DNA from: JBDHWG01 sp046328525
GTDB taxonomy: Bacteria; Chloroflexota; Anaerolineae; Epilineales; JAHCIE01
Assembly: GCA_046328525.1 (NCBI GenBank)
Contig: JAXLWK010000010.1
Span: forward strand, 1-64,000
Reading direction: 5' to 3'
DNA: 64,000 nucleotides
A program made the position numbers and the translations under genes. Under the pieces are notes generated by a model. The model ran no database searches. It saw nothing but the letters and a program-made list of their open reading frames with translations, and was not told where the DNA came from. Positions 16,950 to 26,142 of this stretch are shown piece after piece. Each line of letters opens with the position of its first letter. Positions within the stretch are counted from its first letter, which is position 1.

Positions 16950-18230
16950 ATGCCCAATCTTCCGCTCCTTCTGCTCCAGATCCTCGTCATCCTGGTCGCC
17001 GCGCGCCTCGTCGGCGGCCTGTTCAAGCGCATGGGTCAGCCCCAGGTCGTCGGCGAAATGCTGGCCGGCATCCTCCTCGGCCCCTCGCTCCTCGGCTGGC
17101 TCGCCCCCAACGTCTCCGCCGCCCTCTTCCCACCGGCCAGCCTCGGCTACCTGAGCGCCCTTAGCCAGATCGGTCTCATCCTGTTCATGTTCCTCATCGG
17201 CCTGGAGCTGGACCCGCAGCGCCTGCGCGAGCGCGCCCGCGCCGCCGTGGTCATCAGCCAGGTCGGCATCCTTGCCCCGTTCATCCTCGGCGCGCTCCTC
17301 GCCGTCTACCTCTACCCCTCCCTGTCCGAGCCGGATGTCCGGTTCAGCCACTTTGCCGTGTTCATGGGCGTCGCCCTGAGCATCACCGCCTTCCCCGTCC
17401 TGGCGCGCATCCTGAGCGATCGCCAGCTGTTGCGCACCCCCCTGGGGATGCTCGCCATCACGTGCGCCGCCGTGGATGACGTGACGGCGTGGTGTCTGCT
17501 GGCCGCCGTCGTGCTGCTCGTCCACGCGACGGACGCGACGGCCTCGCTGTGGCTGACGGTCGGCGGCTCCATCATCTACGTCGCGGTGATGCTGGTGGCG
17601 GTGCGCCCGGCGCTGCGCCGCCTCACCCGCGTCTACCAGCGCGACGGCACGGTCAGCCGCGGCCTCCTGGCGCTCATCCTGGTGCTGACGCTCGCGTCGG
17701 CGTGGGTCACGGAGAGCCTGGGCATCCACGCCCTGTTCGGCGCGTTCCTCATCGGCGCGATCATGCCCAAGGAACACAGCTTCGTGGCGACCCTGTCGGA
17801 CAAGCTGGAGGACCTCACGGTCGTGCTCCTGCTGCCATTATTCTTCGCCCTCACCGGCCTGCGCACGAGCATCGGCCTCCTGAGCGGGTGGGAGCTGTGG
17901 GTGGACACCCTGCTCATCATCGCCGTCGCCGTCGTCGGCAAGCTCGGCGGCGCGATGCTGGCCGGCCGCGCGACGGGCCTCACCTGGCACGACGCCGGTG
18001 TGCTGGGGATTCTCATGAACACGCGCGGCCTGGTGGAGCTGATCGTTCTCACCGTCGGCCTGGAGATCGGCGTCATCGGGCCGACGCTGTTCACCATGAT
18101 GGTGATCATGGCCCTCACGACCACGCTCATGACGACGCCCCTGGTAGACTGGCTCGTGGTGCGCAAGCAGGCGCTCGCCCCGGCAGAGGCGGCGGCGTCC
18201 GCGTCTGGCATATCTGGCAGAAGCGACTAG
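16950..18230 (+). CDS. cation/proton antiporter (CPA2, KefB-like membrane domain)
   Basis: A 426-residue integral membrane protein with about 12 helices. It has the CPA2 marks: an opening LVGGLFKRMGQPQVVGEMLAGILLGPSLLG, the ALSITAFPVLARIL segment, and the paired acidic residues VDDVTAW in the ion path, then GAFLIGAIMP and NTRGLVELIVL. There is no C-terminal RCK or TrkA domain, so it is the short, unregulated form. It probably exchanges K+ or Na+ for H+. The ATG at 16950 is preferred to the GTG two codons earlier; the ribosome site is weak. Confidence 0.88.
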   Translation: MPNLPLLLLQILVILVAARLVGGLFKRMGQPQVVGEMLAGILLGPSLLGWLAPNVSAALFPPASLGYLSALSQIGLILFMFLIGLELDPQRLRERARAAVVISQVGILAPFILGALLAVYLYPSLSEPDVRFSHFAVFMGVALSITAFPVLARILSDRQLLRTPLGMLAITCAAVDDVTAWCLLAAVVLLVHATDATASLWLTVGGSIIYVAVMLVAVRPALRRLTRVYQRDGTVSRGLLALILVLTLASAWVTESLGIHALFGAFLIGAIMPKEHSFVATLSDKLEDLTVVLLLPLFFALTGLRTSIGLLSGWELWVDTLLIIAVAVVGKLGGAMLAGRATGLTWHDAGVLGILMNTRGLVELIVLTVGLEIGVIGPTLFTMMVIMALTTTLMTTPLVDWLVVRKQALAPAEAAASASGISGRSD

Positions 18231-18266
18231 AATTGCTCTGGAACATCCGCCGTCCAGGAGAGACGC

Positions 18267-20414
18267 ATGCGTACTCACACTCTCGTGGGGCGACGGCTCG
18301 CGGTTGCCCTTGTATTCTTAGCCCTCACCCTCGTCCCACAGGCTGCCCTCGCCGCCGACCCGCGTTCCCCATCGGATATTGACCCGCCCCCGCTCGCCGC
18401 AGTAACCCAGGCCGACCCGTTCTTCGGCGTCGTCCAGGCTGTCTCCGCGCCCGACAAAGCGCAGGCCGCCGGCGTGCGCTGGGAGCGCCTCGTCTATAGC
18501 TGGTCCACGCTCCAGCCCTTGCAGCCCACCGACGTACTCGTCGAGCGCAACTTCCCGCCGGAGACTGTCCAGGCCGACAAAGCGCGCGGTATCGAGGTCG
18601 TCGGCGTTGTCGTGGACACGCCGCAGTGGGCCGTCGCCGACCACCGCCAGGGGCCGCGCGGCGTGCCGAAGGGGCTGGACAAGCCCTGGAATGACCCGGA
18701 GAACTACTTCGGCAACTTCATGTACCGCCTGGCGGGCCTGTACAAAGGCTCTGTCGACACGTGGATCATCTGGAACGAGCCGGACGTCTACGATTCCAAC
18801 GGCCACGCCTTCTGGGAGGGCACGCCCGCCGAGTACGCCCGCCTGCTGAAGGTCGGGTATCAGGCGGTGAAGGCCGCCAATCCGAAAGCGCGCGTCAACA
18901 TGGCGGGCATGGCGTTCTGGTTCGACAAGGAAGCCAGGCGGCCGCTGTTCATGCAGGATGTCCTCGCCGCCCTGGCGAAGGACCCCGAGGCGGCGGCCAA
19001 CAACTGGTTCTTCGACGGCATCATGGTGCACGCTTATGGCAACCCACTCAACGCCTACGCCGAGCCGATGCTGTACCGCCGCGTCCTGGCGGCCTACGGC
19101 CTCGACAAGCCCATCTGGATCGGCGAAGCCAACGTCGTCCCCTACGACGACCCGGCGGGCAAACTGGAGCGCAACTACCAGCGCGCCAGCCTCCAGGAGC
19201 AGGCGGCGTGGGTGATCCAGGCGACGGCCCTGGCGCGAGCCGCCGGCGTCGAGCGCTTCGAGGTGTACAAGATGCGCGACGAAGGCTCCGACAACGGCGT
19301 GCACTGGGGCCTGGTGCGGGACGACGGCAGCGTGCGCCCGGCGTATCTCGCCTATCAGACGGCGGCGCAGCAGTTCGGCGGCGCGACCAACGCGACGCTG
19401 TTCTGGGGCGGCTCGACCTTCCCGCCGTCGAATGCCCAGACGCAGGCCGTCCTAAGCTCGGCCAACGACCGTTGGCAGTTCATCTGGCCGTCGCGCCTGG
19501 TGGGCGTGCGCATGCAGCGCGGCGACAGCCTCGTCACGGTCGTCTGGAACACCTCGCCCCAGCCGCTCAGCGTGTTCATCCCGACGGACAAGCCGGTCAG
19601 CGCCGTGGACCGGCTCGGCAAGCCGGTCACCCTGGGGCAGACCGCCGGCGGCTACAAGCTCGACCTGGCCCCGGCGACGCACAACACCGACTCGCGTGAC
19701 CCGACGATCTACATGATCGGCGGCGCTCCCGTCATTCTCACCCAGGCCGGCGAGAGCGCCGACGCCGGACTGCCGCGCGAGGTGGACGCCTGCTTTGGCG
19801 CGCCGGGCCTGGGCCAGGCCGGCTGGAAGTCCGAGACGGGCTACACCGTCAGCGGCGCGTGGCTCGACTTCTACCAGGCCAACGGCGGGCTGAGCATTTT
19901 CGGCTATCCGCGCAGCTCCGTCATGGTGGACCCGCTGGACGACAGGCAGTGCGTGCAGTACTTCCAGCGCGCCGTCCTGGAGTGGCATCCGGAGAACCCG
20001 CCGCCCTTCCGCATCCAGCGCCGCCTGCTGACCGAGATTCTCACCGAGGCGGCCGCGCCGGCCACGCCCGCCGACGGCCCGAACACCGAGGATCGCTGGT
20101 ACTTCCCGAAAGGGCCGCAGGGCCTGGGCCACGCCGTCAGCAACGTCGCGGCGGACGGGACGCGCACCGGCTTCAAGAGCTTCTTCGACAGGTACGGGCG
20201 CGAGACGACGTTCGGCTACCCGATGGAGGAGCCGACAAAGCGCGGCGATCTGTGGACGCAGCGCTTCCAGGCGGGCATCATGGAGTACCATCCGGAGTTC
20301 GACAAGGACGGCCTCAAGCCGGGCACGGACCAGCCGTGGCGGACGTGGACGGTGGAGCTGCGACTGCTCGGCGACGAGTACATCCAGAAGGCGGGCCTGC
20401 CGTTTGCGCAGTAG
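18267..20414 (+). CDS. secreted clan-A-type glycoside hydrolase with C-terminal FGYP repeats
   Basis: A 715-residue exported protein: signal peptide to about residue 29, then a (beta/alpha)8-type catalytic domain with acid/base E171 in IIWNEPD and likely nucleophile E287 in WIGEAN, resembling GH39/GH5-like enzymes. A beta-sandwich follows (about 370-500). The last 200 residues hold two repeats with NGGLSIFGYP, VQYFQRAVLEWHPE and later TTFGYPMEEP, QRFQAGIMEYHPE, an LGFP-like surface-binding module common in Chloroflexota secreted proteins. The substrate is presumably a plant or microbial polysaccharide. AGGAGAG precedes the ATG. Confidence 0.8.
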   Translation: MRTHTLVGRRLAVALVFLALTLVPQAALAADPRSPSDIDPPPLAAVTQADPFFGVVQAVSAPDKAQAAGVRWERLVYSWSTLQPLQPTDVLVERNFPPETVQADKARGIEVVGVVVDTPQWAVADHRQGPRGVPKGLDKPWNDPENYFGNFMYRLAGLYKGSVDTWIIWNEPDVYDSNGHAFWEGTPAEYARLLKVGYQAVKAANPKARVNMAGMAFWFDKEARRPLFMQDVLAALAKDPEAAANNWFFDGIMVHAYGNPLNAYAEPMLYRRVLAAYGLDKPIWIGEANVVPYDDPAGKLERNYQRASLQEQAAWVIQATALARAAGVERFEVYKMRDEGSDNGVHWGLVRDDGSVRPAYLAYQTAAQQFGGATNATLFWGGSTFPPSNAQTQAVLSSANDRWQFIWPSRLVGVRMQRGDSLVTVVWNTSPQPLSVFIPTDKPVSAVDRLGKPVTLGQTAGGYKLDLAPATHNTDSRDPTIYMIGGAPVILTQAGESADAGLPREVDACFGAPGLGQAGWKSETGYTVSGAWLDFYQANGGLSIFGYPRSSVMVDPLDDRQCVQYFQRAVLEWHPENPPPFRIQRRLLTEILTEAAAPATPADGPNTEDRWYFPKGPQGLGHAVSNVAADGTRTGFKSFFDRYGRETTFGYPMEEPTKRGDLWTQRFQAGIMEYHPEFDKDGLKPGTDQPWRTWTVELRLLGDEYIQKAGLPFAQ

Positions 20415-20496
20415 GCGGGCTGTGTTTTGAGTAGCCTCCCTGCCGACGGCGCATCCTGCAAGACGAAAGCGCGCCGGGCATCCACTCGTATAGCAA

Positions 20497-20522
20497 CAGG
20501 CCCGCCATTCCTGGCGGGCCTG
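20497..20522. terminator. terminator hairpin after the glycosidase
   Basis: A perfect 11-base-pair stem (CAGGCCCGCCA) with the loop TTCC lies 83 bases after the stop at 20414. Confidence 0.65.
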
Positions 20523-20543
20523 CGCGTGTGCCATCTCATCTCA

Positions 20544-20570
20544 CCCCCCTCGTCCACAAGGAGAGGGGGT
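20544..20570. repeat. family A repeat, short copy
   Basis: CCCCCCTC..GTCC..GGAGAGGGGG forms a hairpin of the same type as at 1514-1605. It stands between convergent genes. Confidence 0.55.
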
Positions 20571-20578
20571 CCGCTGCG

Positions 20579-20603
20579 TAGGGGCAGGTTTCAAACCTAC
20601 CCC
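20579..20603. repeat. family B palindrome, diverged copy
   Basis: TAGGGGCAGGTTTCAAACCTACCCC; one arm differs from the other four copies (at 50852, 53755, 55403 and 62242). It lies 19 bases beyond the stop of the subtilase gene. Confidence 0.7.
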
Positions 20604-20621
20604 GACGGGTCATCGTCGCGC

Positions 20622-23600
20622 CTACCGCGCCACGTTCCAGCGGAAGTCCTCGTATGCCTGGCCCCGGTTGAAGCTGCTCGGCGTCAGCGTCACACTCGTC
20701 GGGCTGTTCGGGCACGAGTTCAGCGTCAGCCCCTGCGCCCCGATCCACGTCGGCTGCACCGGACTGTCCGCCGTCAGCGTCGCCGATGTCTGCGGCGGCA
20801 GCGTCACGCCGGTGAAGATCGCGTTCCCCGCGCTGTCCACCGTCGTCGTCTTCGTCGTCCCGTCCGGCATCGCCAGCATCAGCGTCGTGCCGACGAGGGG
20901 GGTGTCACCAGGGGTCCAGAAGACGTTGCAGCCGTAGTCAATGAACGCCCGCACCAGCACGAAGCCGTTGCAGACGGCGTTGGGGTCATTGAGCGGGCAC
21001 TGGTACGGCGTCGGGTTGATGACCGCCGAGGCGACCGCGGTGTGGCCGAGGGCGTCCATGGCCTCGACGTGGGCGGTGGCGGGGCGGGTGGAGGTGTAGG
21101 TATGCTGGACGGAGGCAGCGGTGGTGGTCTGGATGGGAGAGCCGTCGCCGAAGTCCCAGCGATACTGGGTGATGGCCGCGCCGCCGGAGGAGGTGGCGGA
21201 GGCGGTCAGGGTGGTGGGGGAGAACTGGCTGGCGGTCGAGGCCGACAGGCTCACCGAGACCGTATCAGCGATCCAGCTCAGCGCCTTGCCCATCACCTGC
21301 TGCTGAGTGGCGAGGCCGGCGGCGTTGTCAATGTTCTCCAGGCCGAAGCCCATCGAGATGTTGCGGTACAGGTACTTCTGCGCCGGCGACTCGAGGGTCG
21401 GATCGGAAGATCGGCTCCAGGCGATGTTGACGCCTGCCGGCACGCTCACGCCGAGCGGGTGGAACAGCGGCCGCGTCGTGGCCTCGGCGTTGTAGCCGTT
21501 GCGATCTGTGTAGACCTCGCTGGCCTCGACGCTGAGCTTGCTGCCCGCCGGGTACGGAACCAGGCCGAGCTGCATCCCAGACATCGGCCCCGTGCCGTTG
21601 GCGGATGGCTTGGGCGGCATGGCGCCGCCGTACAGGTCCGGGTTGGCGAGGACGAGGCCGAGGAAGTTGTTGTACAATGCGCCCCAGGCGGTCAGTTTCG
21701 TGCCGCTTCCGGTATGGTAGGTCTCGGCCATGTTCTGGCCCGCGACCACCAGATTCCCGCCGTCGCTCATCCACTGCATCAGACGGTTCAGGTCGGTGGT
21801 CGAGAACCCACTGGTGGCGAAGCCGTCATTCTCACCCGTAAAGATGATCACGGCCTTGTACGTGTACAGGTTGTTCAGCGATGGGAAGGCCTCCTCGCCG
21901 ATGTCCATGTAGTCGTAGCTCACGCCCAGCGCCTGGAGGGTGCTGGTGTACACCTCCGAGACGTTGGGATACTTCGCGGCGACCGACGAGGCGTCGTCGT
22001 CAATCAGCAACACGTCCTTGAGCGTCGAGGGCGGCGCAACGCGGGTCCACAGCGGGATGTGGAGCGTCTGGCCCGTCGCGCTGTTGCTCAGCATGAGCAT
22101 GCCTTCGTACGGCCCCGCCGCCGTGTCAGCGGCCGATGCGATGGTGACGGTGAAGCTGGCCGCGCCGTTGGCCGCGACGTTGAGCGTGCTCGGCGCGACG
22201 CTGAACGCGCTCCCCGTCTGCGTGACCGACAGGCTCCACGCGCTCGCAGCGCCGGTCAGGTCGGACGCCTGGACGGTCATGTGGTGCGTCGCGCCGGCGC
22301 GGATGACGCCGCCGCTGACGCTGGGTACGTCGAACGCCAGGCCGGGCGCGCCGGCCTTGGTCAGGTCAATGCGGCCCGCGCCCATGTCCATGACACCGGC
22401 CGGTTTGCTGTCGCTGTTCGTGACGCCGGCGGTCTTGGCAGTGCTCATGAGCGCCGACTTGATCTGCCACGGCTTCCAGGTTGGGTGGAGCTGCTTGAGC
22501 AGCGCCGCCGCGCCGGCGACATGAGGAGCGGCCATGCTGGTGCCGGACGCCTGAGCAAAGCCGGTCAGGCTCTGCGGGTAGTCGGCGTTGGCGAAGCCCG
22601 CCGACAGGATATTGACGCCAGGGGCGGTGACGTCAGGCTTGATGGCCTGGGCAGTGCTTGGCCCGCGCGAGCTAAAGCTCGCCATGACATCCGGCGTGAC
22701 ATCCACGACGCGCCCGTTGGGGTCAACCTGAACCGTCGTCTCACCCGGATGAGCGTTGTAGAAGCTGACCATGTTCGTGCCCATCGTGTGGCCGACAAAG
22801 GCTGATGGGATGGTCACGTCCGCGCCATGCGTGCCGCTCGCCATGTTGATGAGACTGTCGCCGCCGGCCGCATGGTTGTAGACAATCGCCGCGACCGCGC
22901 CGGCGCGTTGCGCGTTCCAGACCTTGAGGCTGAAGTTACACGTGCCGCGCTGGATGAGCGCAATCTTGCCCGTCAGCGAGCCGAGCGGTATGTTGTTGTT
23001 GGGGTCGCCGCAGGCCAGCGTCGAACCTGTGCTGTCCACCTTCTCAATCGGCACGTAGGGGTCTGGGCCGAGCAAGGTGATGATAGGCTGGCCGAACTGG
23101 GCGCTGCCATACGGGCTTCCTGTCAGGTTCGACGGGACAGGCTGCGGGGCGGTCACGTCCACGAAGCCGCTGAGGATATCCTGGGGCTTCGTGCTCGCGC
23201 CCACGGCGATGACCTTCGGCAGGTACGCCGGCGAGCCTGCCGTCGCCGGGTCCGGGCCGTTGTTGCCGTTAGAGAAGACGACGGTCACGCCTGCATCCAC
23301 GGCGGCGTCAATCGCCTTCTCTAGAGGTGAATTCCCCGGAAGGAGGGCAGGTTCATCACTGCCCCAGGAGTTGTTGACGACGTCGGCGCCGTCCTTGACC
23401 ACGTCTTCGAAGGCCAGCATCAGCTCGGGATCCAGTGCGCTGCCGTCCCACTCCGGATTGCCGCTGTGATAGAACACGCGGTAGTTCAGAAGGTAGGCGC
23501 GCGGGGCGACGCCCTGGATGGTCTCGGTCACGTTGGCAAACGTGGCCTGCGTCCCGGCGTTGCACGCGACGATGCCGCCGACGTGCGTGCCGTGGTTCGT

Positions 23601-24404
23601 CGCTTCCTTGACCCCGGGGATGGGCAGTTCGTCGCCGGGGACGGGCGGGTCCTCGGGGCGGAAGTACGCGCGGGCGACGATGACCTTGTTGTTGGTGAAG
23701 CGCGTGTCGCCCTTGGGGTAGCCGGGCGGCGCGGTGTAGCCTGTGTCGTTGAAGCAGGCGTTGCCAACGTAATTGCCGCCCTCGTAGCGGACGTAGATGC
23801 CGCCGTCAATCACAGCGGCCTTAACGCCCTCGCCCGCCTTCGCCTCGCCGCCGAGGGACGCCCACATCGTCGGCGCGCCAATCCAGTTGACGCTGGAGAA
23901 GAGGTCCAGGTGGTAGGCGCGCTCGGGGCTGACGGCCACGACGTTCGGCAGCTTGCGCACGGCCTTCGCCTGCTCCGCCGACATCTTGACGGCCATGCCG
24001 TTGAACGTCACCTGGTAGGTGTACTGCACCTTGGCGTCCGGCGCGATCTTGCTGATGCTGTCGGCGGCCGCCTTCTGCTGCGTCTGCAGGAACGCGGTGT
24101 ACGCCTTGGCGGCCGCGTCGCTGGTGTCGAGCTTATTCTGGCCCGTCGCCTCGGCCGAGGTCGCCTTGAAGCCGGGGATGCCGCCGTTGTACTTGGCGAC
24201 GGGCGGGTCCTTAAGTTGAACAATGTAACGCTGGGGAACGAACTTGGCCGGGTCAAAGCCCTGCGGGGCTTTCGGCGCGGTCGGCGCTTCGTCGCCGACG
24301 CTGGCGCCGGGCGATGGCGGCTGAGCGCTGGCGGTCGCGGCGGCGGCCAGCAGCAAGGCCAGGACCGCGACGACCCCTAACCAACGAATGACACTCCGTC
24401 TCAT
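20622..24404 (-). CDS. large secreted subtilisin-like serine protease
   Basis: A 1260-residue exported protease: signal peptide (1-27), inhibitor I9-type propeptide (about 57-165), then the S8 domain with D200 in AAVIDGGIY, H271 in NHGTHVGG and S623 in GTSMAAPHVAG. A PA domain is inserted between His and Ser (about 460-560, TGKIALIQRGTCNFSLK). After it come an Ig-like region (about 690-790), a domain of about 250 residues with a GATase-like look, a PKD domain (about 1065-1145, YRWDFGDGSP) and a C-terminal SdrB-like domain. There is no membrane anchor at the end. Probable role is extracellular protein degradation. GGAGGGT precedes the start. Confidence 0.9.
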   Translation of the reverse strand: MRRSVIRWLGVVAVLALLLAAAATASAQPPSPGASVGDEAPTAPKAPQGFDPAKFVPQRYIVQLKDPPVAKYNGGIPGFKATSAEATGQNKLDTSDAAAKAYTAFLQTQQKAAADSISKIAPDAKVQYTYQVTFNGMAVKMSAEQAKAVRKLPNVVAVSPERAYHLDLFSSVNWIGAPTMWASLGGEAKAGEGVKAAVIDGGIYVRYEGGNYVGNACFNDTGYTAPPGYPKGDTRFTNNKVIVARAYFRPEDPPVPGDELPIPGVKEATNHGTHVGGIVACNAGTQATFANVTETIQGVAPRAYLLNYRVFYHSGNPEWDGSALDPELMLAFEDVVKDGADVVNNSWGSDEPALLPGNSPLEKAIDAAVDAGVTVVFSNGNNGPDPATAGSPAYLPKVIAVGASTKPQDILSGFVDVTAPQPVPSNLTGSPYGSAQFGQPIITLLGPDPYVPIEKVDSTGSTLACGDPNNNIPLGSLTGKIALIQRGTCNFSLKVWNAQRAGAVAAIVYNHAAGGDSLINMASGTHGADVTIPSAFVGHTMGTNMVSFYNAHPGETTVQVDPNGRVVDVTPDVMASFSSRGPSTAQAIKPDVTAPGVNILSAGFANADYPQSLTGFAQASGTSMAAPHVAGAAALLKQLHPTWKPWQIKSALMSTAKTAGVTNSDSKPAGVMDMGAGRIDLTKAGAPGLAFDVPSVSGGVIRAGATHHMTVQASDLTGAASAWSLSVTQTGSAFSVAPSTLNVAANGAASFTVTIASAADTAAGPYEGMLMLSNSATGQTLHIPLWTRVAPPSTLKDVLLIDDDASSVAAKYPNVSEVYTSTLQALGVSYDYMDIGEEAFPSLNNLYTYKAVIIFTGENDGFATSGFSTTDLNRLMQWMSDGGNLVVAGQNMAETYHTGSGTKLTAWGALYNNFLGLVLANPDLYGGAMPPKPSANGTGPMSGMQLGLVPYPAGSKLSVEASEVYTDRNGYNAEATTRPLFHPLGVSVPAGVNIAWSRSSDPTLESPAQKYLYRNISMGFGLENIDNAAGLATQQQVMGKALSWIADTVSVSLSASTASQFSPTTLTASATSSGGAAITQYRWDFGDGSPIQTTTAASVQHTYTSTRPATAHVEAMDALGHTAVASAVINPTPYQCPLNDPNAVCNGFVLVRAFIDYGCNVFWTPGDTPLVGTTLMLAMPDGTTKTTTVDSAGNAIFTGVTLPPQTSATLTADSPVQPTWIGAQGLTLNSCPNSPTSVTLTPSSFNRGQAYEDFRWNVAR

Positions 24405-24460
24405 TGTAGATACCCTCCGTGTAATCGTATCGTCACTGAAGCGATTTGGGGGACACGCCG

Positions 24461-24488
24461 ATTATATCACCGGAAATCGCCGCGTCAA
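24461..24488 (-). promoter_or_regulatory. promoter of the large subtilase
   Basis: Minus-strand TTGACG (24483-24488), 16 bases, TATAAT (24461-24466). The start of transcription would lie about 50 bases before the ATG at 24404. Confidence 0.6.
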
Positions 24489-24504
24489 GGAAATTGCCTG
24501 CGCA

Positions 24505-24536
24505 GGGGGAGAGGGGCCGAGGTGAGGGTCTTAAGA
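24505..24536. repeat. family A half element
   Basis: GGGGAGAGGGGCCGAGGTGA and on; this is one arm of the element seen at 1568-1605, ending in the same GGGTCTTAAGAC. No opposite arm is present. Confidence 0.55.
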
Positions 24537-24548
24537 CTCCTACGACAT

Positions 24549-25127
24549 TCAGGTTGTTGGCGGGAAGGGGGGCAGGTGGGCGAGGCGCTCGACGCCGACC
24601 AGGTGGTGCTGCTCGTGGACGATGATGATGCGGTAGGCGTCGAGGACGCTATAGGTCACGAACGAGGACGCCGGCGACGTGATGACCGTTTTGAGGGCGC
24701 GTTCGCTCCGCGTCCGCTCCATGTACGACAGCAACTCCGCCTGCTGCTGCAGGAAGGTGGCGACGATGTCGCCCGGCACGTCGGTCTGGCTCGGCTGGAA
24801 CACCTGCGGCGCGGTCATCTTGCGCGCCGCCTTGGGGTCCAGCCCCCAGACCATCAGCCGGCCGGTCACGCCCGGCAGCACCGGCACGCGCTCCCAGCCG
24901 TGCGCCACCTTGCGCCCGGCCGCCACATCAGCCAGTGTGGCGAAATACGTGGCATTGGCGGTGACGATGTGGTCCAGGTTCTGGCCGATGCTCCACGCCT
25001 CGGCGTTGGGCTTCCAGTTAAGCTGCTCAACAGACAGAGCGCCGTACTGCGTGTTAACATCGGCGGCGATGCGGCGGGCCTCGCCCATCAGGGCGTTCAA
25101 GTCGGCGTGGCGGACGTCCAGGGTCAT
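24549..25127 (-). CDS. DinB superfamily protein
   Basis: A 192-residue four-helix-bundle protein of the DinB_2 type. Likely metal-binding histidines are in WSIGQNLDHIVTAN (about residue 52) and HEQHHLVGVERL near the C terminus (about 172-175). GGAGG precedes the ATG. DinB-fold enzymes include thiol transferases and many of unknown activity; no function can be given. It is not closely similar to the other DinB-fold gene at 13508. Confidence 0.8.
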   Translation of the reverse strand: MTLDVRHADLNALMGEARRIAADVNTQYGALSVEQLNWKPNAEAWSIGQNLDHIVTANATYFATLADVAAGRKVAHGWERVPVLPGVTGRLMVWGLDPKAARKMTAPQVFQPSQTDVPGDIVATFLQQQAELLSYMERTRSERALKTVITSPASSFVTYSVLDAYRIIIVHEQHHLVGVERLAHLPPFPPTT

Positions 25128-25211
25128 GCGTTCCTCCGGAGATCAAGGCTCGGTGTTGATGCTGAACCACGCCAGGGATCCCGCGGCGTGGGCCAGGGCC
25201 GGCGCGTTCGC

Positions 25212-25460
25212 TTAGCCCCGGCCCGCGTAACGACGCACCAGGGCATCCTCGACGGCGTCGAGAGGGTAGCGCGCGGGGTCGAGGGCGTAGTGCTGGGAGA
25301 TGCCGTCAATGACGGCGAACAGGATGGCGGCTTCGATCTCAGGCTGTGCGGCGCCGGCCGCCTGGAAGTAGCCTTCGAGATACACGCGCCATTGAGAGCT
25401 GTCAAGGAGCGAAAACGGCACAGTATCAACTGGGTTGAGTAGGGTCTCCTCCCCGTTCAC
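25212..25460 (-). pseudogene. truncated TetR-type regulator (C-terminal part only)
   Basis: The 82-residue frame resembles the ligand-binding C-terminal half of TetR/AcrR regulators: YLEGYFQAAGAAQPEIEAAILFAVIDGISQHYALDP, then YPLDAVEDALVRRY. The DNA-binding helix-turn-helix that should precede it is missing, and an in-frame TAG lies about 30 bases before the GTG. I read it as a gene remnant rather than a small protein, with moderate certainty. Confidence 0.5.
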
Positions 25461-25564
25461 CCGCCGCTTGGCGTCTATGCTATACTATCCCTAGGCAACC
25501 AGCCGACTCCTTTTCGCGCCTTTCGCGCCCTTTCGGGACTTTCGCGGTCCAACGATTTTGCCCA

Positions 25565-26068
25565 TCACGCCAGGCGGCTGAGCTGCGACGGCGTGAGCAG
25601 CCAGCGCAGCGTCCCCTGGCCGACGGACGGCGTCGGCGAGTCGACGTCCACCCGCGCCAGGCCGTTCTTTTTCAGCGTGAGCCGCAGGCCGGGGCCGACG
25701 AGCATGCCGATGGTCTCGCTGAAACTCGGCTCGTGGCCGACGAGAATCACTTTGCCGTCGAGGGGGACGCCGCCCATCACCGGCGCCAGGGCCATGTGCA
25801 GCCGGTCGAGGTCGAAGTCGAGGCCGAGGAACGGGGTCTCGATGCACGGGGTCTTGAGGCGCTTGCTGACGATCTCCGCCGTCTGAGTCGCGCGGGGCAG
25901 GGGGCTGGTCAGGATGATGTCCGGCTTGACGAGGGTCTTGAGGCCCAGCGCCACCTCCCTGGCGAGCTTGATGCCCTCCGGGGTCAGGGGCCGCGCGTCG
26001 TCGTTCTCCTCATAGCCGGACGCGCCGTGGTCAACCGCGATGCCGTGGCGTAGGAAATACAGCTGCAT
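25565..26068 (-). CDS. sixA: phosphohistidine phosphatase SixA
   Basis: A 167-residue histidine phosphatase. It has the catalytic LYFLRHGIA at the N terminus, LTSPLPRATQTAEIV in the middle and VGHEPSFSE, the second catalytic histidine. SixA-type enzymes remove phosphate from histidine in phosphorelay proteins. The ATG at 26068 is preceded by AGGAGAC. It is divergent from the Ppx/GppA gene. Confidence 0.85.
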   Translation of the reverse strand: MQLYFLRHGIAVDHGASGYEENDDARPLTPEGIKLAREVALGLKTLVKPDIILTSPLPRATQTAEIVSKRLKTPCIETPFLGLDFDLDRLHMALAPVMGGVPLDGKVILVGHEPSFSETIGMLVGPGLRLTLKKNGLARVDVDSPTPSVGQGTLRWLLTPSQLSRLA

Positions 26069-26142
26069 AGTCCGTCTCCTGGGATACTGGTTAGTGTGAG
26101 TGTATGACAAGGGATGGGACGTGTCAAGGGACTGGTGAGACG

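Noticed and set aside
20427..22805. A 792-codon open frame on the plus strand
   Set aside because: Antisense to the large subtilase; composition is that of a shadow frame.
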